64,000 nucleotides of DNA from Selaginella moellendorffii (lineage: Eukaryota; Streptophyta; Lycopodiopsida; Selaginellales; Selaginellaceae): assembly GCF_000143415.4 (NCBI RefSeq), contig NW_003314305.1, forward strand, positions 191,325 to 255,324, in the 5' to 3' direction. The first letter of the stretch is position 1. Every line of letters starts with the position of its first letter. Below, piece after piece: positions 58,355 to 64,000 of the stretch. The notes under the pieces are model-generated. The model had not been told where the DNA came from, did not search any database, and was given only the letters and a program-made list of their open reading frames with translations. Made by a program: the position numbers and the translations under genes.

Positions 58355-60069
58355 ATGGCGGCAGGGTTTGAGAATTCCGAGGTAAGCAGCACGCTCCAGG
58401 AAGACGAGATCGTCCATCTTAGCGAGGAGCTAGGCTGGCTAGTGATTGGCGAGCAGCCGGAGCTCAAGATCATCGGCGAGGTCGACAAGATCAAGGCCAG
58501 GGGAGAAGAAGAAGAAGAAAAAGAGCGATGCTATACAGCGCTCGTCCATCTCAAAGCTCCCAAAGACGATAGCTTGGCCGCCGCCGATGCTCGCGCCCCG
58601 GTCGATCTGGTCACAGTGCTGGACGTGAGCGGCAGCATGCGCGGCCAGAAGCTGGAGCTCGTCAAGACCGCCATGGAGTTTGTGATCCGGAATTTGCGAC
58701 AGCAGGACCGCCTCGCGATCGTCTCCTTCTCGGACGAGCCCAAAGTCCATCTCGGTCTCAAGAGGATGACTCACGACGGTCGAGCCGCGGCACTCAGTGC
58801 AGTGGAGAAGCTCCGGAGCTTGGGAGGAACAGAGATCCGTCCAGGGCTAAAGGCTGGATTCGATCTTCTTTCGCGGCGCAAGAATAGGAACCCGGTGTCG
58901 AGCATCATGCTTCTCTCGGACGGGATGGACAATGCGATCACGTTCAAGCGATGCAAAGTTCTTCCAGTGGATTCCTACCTCGAGGACTGCAGTGAGCGGG
59001 TTCCAGTGCACACTTTCGGATTTGGAAGTGACCATGATCCCGAGGCCATGCTGAGTATCGCGGAGGCCACAGGCGGAAGCTTTTGCTACGTGCAAGAGGA
59101 GTCCACCGTCCAGCACGCGTTTGCTCAGTGCATTGGCGGGCTGCTTAGCGTGGTGGCACAGGAAGTGGAGGTCTTCATCGAGGCGAGTGGCGGAGCGAAG
59201 ATCAAGAGTGTGGAGGCCACCGCCGGGATGACAGCCATGGATGGAGATCGAGCTGCGACGGTGAAGCTTGGATCCCTGTATGCGGAAGAGGAGAGAGATA
59301 TCCTGGTGGAGCTCTTGCTGCCTAGCTCCGACTCGAGCTCTTTGTCGATGGAACTTCTCAAAGTTGAGGGAAGCTTTCAAGACCCTGGGCAGTCGAACAA
59401 GACCCAACTGCTTGCAACTTCGAGCTTGGTGATCCAGGAGCTCAAAGCTGGCGAAGAAGAGGAGGCGACAAAGATCGAGGTGGACAGGCAGAAGAACCGT
59501 GTGAGTGCCTCGAAGGCGATGGCTGCCGCTCGTAAGCTGGGGTCTGGCAGCTTGGCGTCGGCAAAGCAAGTGCTGGTGGACGTGAAACAAAAGATAGAGA
59601 GCTCCCGAGCGTTTGGAGCTGGCGATGGCTTGTCCAGGAGATTGGTGAGAGAACTCGACGAGCTGATCCAGTGCATGAAGCGGGATTATTACCACTCCGA
59701 GGGACATGCTGTGCTGCTTGCCAAGGGGAATTCTCACTGCAACCAGCGAGCTTCGTACCAGTCGAGAGGTAAGACATTTTGGACAGCTCTTTTGTGTTCT
59801 AACTCTTGTGAATTTTGTTACTTAAATCAGCACGGAAGCGCCCCGCTTTTTTCGAAGGTGGCAGAGGTGGCAGAGGGGGCAGAGGTGCTGGTGCTAAACC
59901 ACGGAGCAATGCAGCTCCTTGTCTTGGTGCTAGTGCTAAAAGAATGAGCACTGGTGGGGTTCTTTCAGAAAGCCTGGTACAAGAGACATCCTCAGATGAT
60001 GAGTCGTACCGAACGTCGGCGATGGTAGATATGCTGGACAAATCCAAGAAATTCAAGAGTAAGAGATAG
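58355..60069 (+). CDS. VWA3: hybrid VWA-domain protein (VWA1 front, VWA2 back)
   Basis: Exons 58355-59768 and 59831-60069 give 550 residues. The 5' flank and first 50 or so residues match VWA1 (FENSEVSSTLQ, long Glu run). From about residue 138 the markers are of VWA2 type (MTHDGRAAAL, KLRSLGG, RRKNRN, VFIEASGGAKIKS), as is exon 2 with the GGRGGRGGRG tail and the 3' flank. Residues about 71-80 are private (DDSLAAADA versus SDSSDDA). Metal-site residues are intact. It most likely arose by unequal recombination between VWA1-like and VWA2-like neighbours, deleting the spacer. Confidence 0.9.
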
Positions 60070-60074
60070 ATCTA

Positions 60075-60625
60075 GATTTCAAGTTGACAAAGCTCGAACT
60101 TGACAAGCATAAGTGTGTTCTGAACTCCAAAGCAAGCGTTTCTGGCCCAACACGATCCAGATCCAGCCATTCCCCATCCAATGGTCAGGTCAACGACAAG
60201 AAATAGTCAACGACCCATACTTAAGCGCCCGACGTGAAAGCACTGGACCTTCTTATGGAGTTTGCATTGCTATCGTTTTCTGGACTTTTCTCCTCAATCA
60301 GTTTGCAGAGCCAGATGCTCGAAGCCCTGATGCTGCACTCCACAGTCAAGATGATGGGAGCTCCCATCAATGCTGATTAAACTGGAGGGTTTTCAAAGCT
60401 CTACTTCAGAAATCTGGTGTGGACAATCAGCCCATACAATTACCTTTGCTATGTTCCAGAACGAGAAGCTTATTGTCTATCAATCTAAGGAGGACATGTA
60501 ACTTCTTGCTCCTTCTGTCACATGCATTTTTAACAAAAGTAGTCTTCTTCAGAGAAACAAATAGATCTTGTTCAATTCAGAGAGGAGAGGTAGTAATTGT
60601 GGATGAAACCTATTAAATATTTATA
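60075..60625. other. 3' flank between VWA3 and PPR2
   Basis: Copy of 52745-53300 with a few substitutions and a 9-bp loss near 60610. No gene. Confidence 0.5.
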
Positions 60626-60633
60626 CACATTGT

Positions 60634-61695
60634 CTAGTTTGTTATGCTAGCAAGAAGCATGTAAGGACTTGCTCTAAGGAGCTTTTGATCCTGTTGTAAG
60701 TAGAAGATGTTACTGGCTACTCGTGTCCCACATTCCACATCGTTCTGTAGTCTACAGGCACTCAGCAAACTTCCCCATGAAACGTCATCGGGAGTGAATG
60801 GCATGCTGTGAATCAACTCTTCTGCCTCGTGAATCCTTCCCATTCTCGCCAGAATGTCTACCATGCATCGGAAGTTTTCCACTGACGGTCTAAAGTCGTG
60901 ATCAAAAGCCATGGATCTAAACCACGACAGCGCCTCCTGGAGCATTCCTTCGTGGCTAAACGCAAACAAAATCCCTGTGACTGTCGTCTCCTCGCAGCTG
61001 ACACCTTCAAGGCACATCCTGAACGATAGCTCCAACGCAGTTTGGATGTAACCTTTTTGAGCATAAGCAACGATCATAGCATTCCAGGAAACCGTGTTTT
61101 TCTCATGCATTTGGTGGAAGATTTCTTTTGCTTCGAAAAGATGGCCATTATGGGCATGCGTTACGATCAGAGCATTCAAGACTGATGTTTCTTGAGAAGC
61201 GTTCCAAGGGATTAAATCTCTGGCTTGAGTCACGTTTCCATTCTCTCCACAAGCGATTACCATGCTTGTCCATGACAGATTATTGCTCGCCGGGATTTTC
61301 TCGAGCAAGTGATCTAGATATCCAGCAGTGGCTAAAGCTGAAATTGCAGCGTTCCAACACATAAGGTCACGCATGGGGCACCTCTCAAAGTAAACTTTCG
61401 CTTCTTCCAACTTCCTCTTGGACACGAGCACACACACCATTGAAGTCCAGCTTATCACGCTCCACCCCGGCATTTTCCAGAATGTCGTTGTGGCCATGCA
61501 AAGATTACCAGAATCCGCGTTTGCTTGAAGTATAGTCGTCCACGAAGCCAAGTTTCTCTGAGGCATGTCGCCAAAAAGCTCGCAAACTTTCTCAGTATTA
61601 AGATTCTCGCGGTACATCTGAAGCATGATTTTCTGGTTGGGCATGAGCAATGGCCACGGGATGGGTTCAAGAGGTGAAAGAGAATCTAATGCCAA
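60634..61695 (-). CDS. PPR2: pentatricopeptide repeat protein, copy of PPR1
   Basis: 353 residues. It differs from PPR1 by a few substitutions (for example MCLEGVSCEE for MCVEGVNCEE, GSLLSACR for GCLLSACR) and by an in-frame 9-bp deletion that turns YLDHAKALLEKIP into YLDHLLEKIP. This shortens one PPR repeat by three residues and may disturb its helix. Otherwise intact. Confidence 0.82.
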   Translation of the reverse strand: MALDSLSPLEPIPWPLLMPNQKIMLQMYRENLNTEKVCELFGDMPQRNLASWTTILQANADSGNLCMATTTFWKMPGWSVISWTSMVCVLVSKRKLEEAKVYFERCPMRDLMCWNAAISALATAGYLDHLLEKIPASNNLSWTSMVIACGENGNVTQARDLIPWNASQETSVLNALIVTHAHNGHLFEAKEIFHQMHEKNTVSWNAMIVAYAQKGYIQTALELSFRMCLEGVSCEETTVTGILFAFSHEGMLQEALSWFRSMAFDHDFRPSVENFRCMVDILARMGRIHEAEELIHSMPFTPDDVSWGSLLSACRLQNDVECGTRVASNIFYLQQDQKLLRASPYMLLASITN

Positions 61696-62147
61696 AGTTG
61701 CAATGCTGATTCAGGCCTATTTAGAGCCATCCAGGCCAAATAGATTACAATTCTTATATTCTTTGTCCGCTCGGGGAGAAAGAAAAAAAAAGCATATGTT
61801 GATCTGCAAACCAATGCTTTTGATTTCATTGGATTTTTAATCACAGCCCAGTGCGTTCTTAATGGCACAGAGGAGACAGGCCTGGAAGCAGCTGGGGGCG
61901 ATTCTCCAGGACCAGAAAGCGTGACTAATCAAAGAGCCACGTAAAGAGAAACTCAGAGAACTATACGAAACAATGGAAAACATGGAAAGACGATGGAAAC
62001 AAGCTCTGCGATGAAACAATGGAAAACAATGGAAAAAACACAACATCCAAGAACATCTTCTCGACGATTCATGACCCTCGACAACCTGGAGAGTCTACAT
62101 GAGAACTCAGAAAACGACGGAAACTTCATTGTAAACTTACGGATAAC

Positions 62148-62723
62148 CTAAAACTGGGGACGGCCCTGCTGAAACCGGGAGGTGAAACTTTGCCCTCCGC
62201 ATTCTAGCTCGACCTTCATGCCATCCCGAAAGCTGAGAACATACTCGGAGCACAAGTTTATGAGCTCGTGGCCGAGGACGAAATCGTGGCGAGCCAGATT
62301 CATGACCGCGAAATCCAGGCATCCCTTGAACCCGCCCTCGAGCTCAAACTCGAGGTCCGCCACTTTGCGATTGCTGGGCTGCGCGGTGCTCCCCACAAGC
62401 AGGTTGACGCTAAACGGACGGCACAGCGAAGTCGTCAGCCCGAGGCGGTTGACGGCGTTGACCGACACGAAGCTGTCCGAGTTCTGGCTGAGCATGAAGG
62501 ACGCCGGGCGGCCGTTGACCGTGCCCCGGAGCCAGCGGCCATAGTCGTCGTCGCCCATGAAGGACACCAGGCACGTCTTGGCCAGCGGCGCCGCCGTGAG
62601 CTCGGCTACCAAGTCCTGAGCCTCGTTCAAGCTGCCTGGCTGCTTGCCCGCCACGAACTCGGCCACCTCAGCGTTGGGCACCGACTGGAGAAAGCTGCAT
62701 ACCTCGAGAGGAAGAAGCTCCAT
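62148..62723 (-). CDS. Gene A3, retropepsin-like exon with an intact upstream exon
   Basis: Same 191-residue frame as A1 and A2. Upstream (about 62940 to 62812) the exon ANVLEDLEKSVVPGYLKHSP followed by EDLDAALHLE ends at a good GTGAGC donor, which is lost in units 1 and 2. Further upstream, sequence missing from units 1 and 2 (about 63195-63035) encodes IVFVELLLHSDSSRTLLQAL and NKQVLFGLAHCELEEVET. A3 is therefore the best model for the ancestral multi-exon gene, though I cannot set all splice sites. The family is unknown apart from the retropepsin-like part. Confidence 0.45.
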   Translation of the reverse strand: MELLPLEVCSFLQSVPNAEVAEFVAGKQPGSLNEAQDLVAELTAAPLAKTCLVSFMGDDDYGRWLRGTVNGRPASFMLSQNSDSFVSVNAVNRLGLTTSLCRPFSVNLLVGSTAQPSNRKVADLEFELEGGFKGCLDFAVMNLARHDFVLGHELINLCSEYVLSFRDGMKVELECGGQSFTSRFQQGRPQF

Positions 62724-63561
62724 TTCTTGCCCTAGGACCGTTTCAGGAGAAGAATATACCCGTGATTTTAAAACCCTGCATTGAGCGTTTGGTGGTGCTC
62801 ACCTTCAAGATGTAGAGCCGCATCCAAATCCTCAGGGCTGTGCTTGAGATATCCCGGCACTACACTCTTTTCCAGATCTTCAAGAACGTTAGCAGGGAAT
62901 ATTCGCACCTTGTTCTTTTCGGCCCCAAACCCATGCATTATTCAGACATGGTACGTGTACATTTGTTTTCCTTGATGATCTTTTTGATAGTTTCTGAGCC
63001 TTGTAGCTTGATCTTATTCACCACCTGAACAACGATGACAAGTGTGGTTACAGCGAGGAATCAAAAACCTTGTTTCGACTTCCTCAAGTTCGCAATGTGC
63101 CAGGCCGAACAGAACCTGCTTGTTGGCCGCCCTGACGTCCAGAGCCTGCAAAAGAGTGCGAGAGGAGTCGCTATGTAAAAGGAGCTCGACAAATACGATA
63201 TCGGTCTCTAGAAGGTTTGCTATCAGTTTTCAGATTTTCTTACTAGGTGATTGTCATGGGCTATTTTCCTGGAGGCGAGGGCACAGACGCAATGCCAGTG
63301 CATGACATCGGCGAGCACCTGGTACTCTTTCTCGAGAGGACGTGGTAGAGGGAGCGGAGGTTCAGGTCCTCTCCTAGAAGTCTCATACCTGGATACGTCT
63401 TGGAGCTTGCAGCTTGATGCCAGAGTTGATGTGCATGAGCTGGCCAGCCTAAGGTCACAGTTCCAAAACACCATCAGGATACTTCTGGACGATGTCCAAG
63501 CCCTTTCATCACCTGCAAGTTAACAGAACTGAAAAGAGAAGCGAGCAGAAACTCACGCCGT

Positions 63562-64000
63562 TTACTCCTCAAACTGGAGACGCCCCTGGTGGAACGGCGA
63601 GGTAAACTTCTGCCCACCACCTAATCCAAAGTCGACCTTGATGATACCATCATCGTCCTTGTAAATCGCCTCGGAGCACACCTTCAAGAGCTGGTGCCCG
63701 AGGACGAAATCGTGGTGAATCAGATCCATGACTGAAAAATCCATGCAGCCCTTGTACCCGCCCTCAAGCTGAAACTTGAGTTTGCGAACTTTGCGATTGT
63801 GGGGCGGAGAGGGGTTCCAGCCCAGGAACTTGACGCAAAACGGGCGGCATAGCGTCGTGGTCGGCCCCAGCCTATTGACCGCATTGACCGACACGAAGCT
63901 GTCCGAGTTCTGGCTCAGCATGAAGGATACCGGGCGGCCGTTGACCGTGCCCCGGAGCCAGTTGCCGTAGTCCTCGTTGCCCATGTAGCACACCCAGCAC
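63562..64000 (-). CDS. Gene B3, retropepsin-like, 5' end beyond window
   Basis: An open frame of at least 143 codons without the deletions seen in B1 and B2: YGNWLRGTVNGRPVSFMLSQ, VNAVNRLGPTTTLCRP, KLKFQLEGGYKGCMDFSVMD, FVLGHQLLKVC, ending LQFEE. The catalytic D[ST]G is again replaced by LSQNSD. The N-terminal part lies outside the window. Confidence 0.55.
   Translation of the reverse strand, partial: CWVCYMGNEDYGNWLRGTVNGRPVSFMLSQNSDSFVSVNAVNRLGPTTTLCRPFCVKFLGWNPSPPHNRKVRKLKFQLEGGYKGCMDFSVMDLIHHDFVLGHQLLKVCSEAIYKDDDGIIKVDFGLGGGQKFTSPFHQGRLQFEE

Larger units (their letters stand above)
54311..61626. repeat. Tandem segmental duplication, unit 2 (7316 bp)
   Basis: Same left boundary phrase as unit 1, recurring again at 61627. 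Contents: gene A2, pseudogene B2, CAP2, VWA3 and PPR2. It is 2158 bp shorter than unit 1 because it has one VWA gene instead of two. Confidence 0.95.
61627..64000. repeat. Tandem segmental duplication, unit 3 (partial, cut by window edge)
   Basis: Begins with the same phrase and carries gene A3 and the start of B3. It differs from units 1 and 2 by extra sequence at about 63035-63195 and by small indels, so it is the most diverged copy. It continues beyond the window. Confidence 0.9.

Overview
The window is nuclear DNA of a vascular plant. Short introns (about 50-90 bp, GT-AG with a few GC-AG), plant-type housekeeping proteins, a PPR gene, an SPL/NZZ-like repressor and large AT-rich spacers with gene debris fit a compact early-diverging plant genome. 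A lycophyte such as Selaginella is my best guess; this is inference from gene content, not a database match.

Left part (1-18.3 kb): a gene graveyard. It holds Ty3/gypsy protease and RT remnants, an unassigned minus-strand coding region, a kelch-repeat gene broken in three blades, and plus-strand fragments of an amidohydrolase and of a protein kinase. A 2.7 kb AT-rich block follows and ends in a Helitron-like 3' terminus at 11.41 kb. Beyond it lie decayed fragments of FGAM synthase (plus strand) and of actin-related protein 5 (minus strand, scrambled).

Middle part (18.6-44.8 kb): mostly intact genes. They are an unassigned minus-strand gene, a 9-exon PH-domain protein, an AP2-family transcription factor, a one-exon 20S proteasome alpha subunit, non-phosphorylating GAPDH, CDP-diacylglycerol synthase, ATP-dependent phosphofructokinase and an SPL/NZZ-like EAR repressor. 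GAPDH and CDP-DAG synthase are divergent across 195 bp. A UPF1/ZNFX1-like helicase fragment lies at 29.7 kb.

Right part (44.84 kb to the edge): a young tandem segmental duplication. Unit 1 (44837-54310, 9.47 kb), unit 2 (54311-61626, 7.32 kb) and unit 3 (from 61627) each start inside the same PPR gene. A full unit carries two tandem retropepsin-like genes with a degenerate active site (A and B), a PR-1/CAP gene head-to-head with a VWA-domain gene, and the PPR gene. Unit 1 has two VWA genes and unit 2 has one. That one looks like a hybrid made by unequal recombination between the two, which accounts for the 2.16 kb length difference. Unit 3 keeps a splice donor and reading frames that units 1 and 2 have lost.
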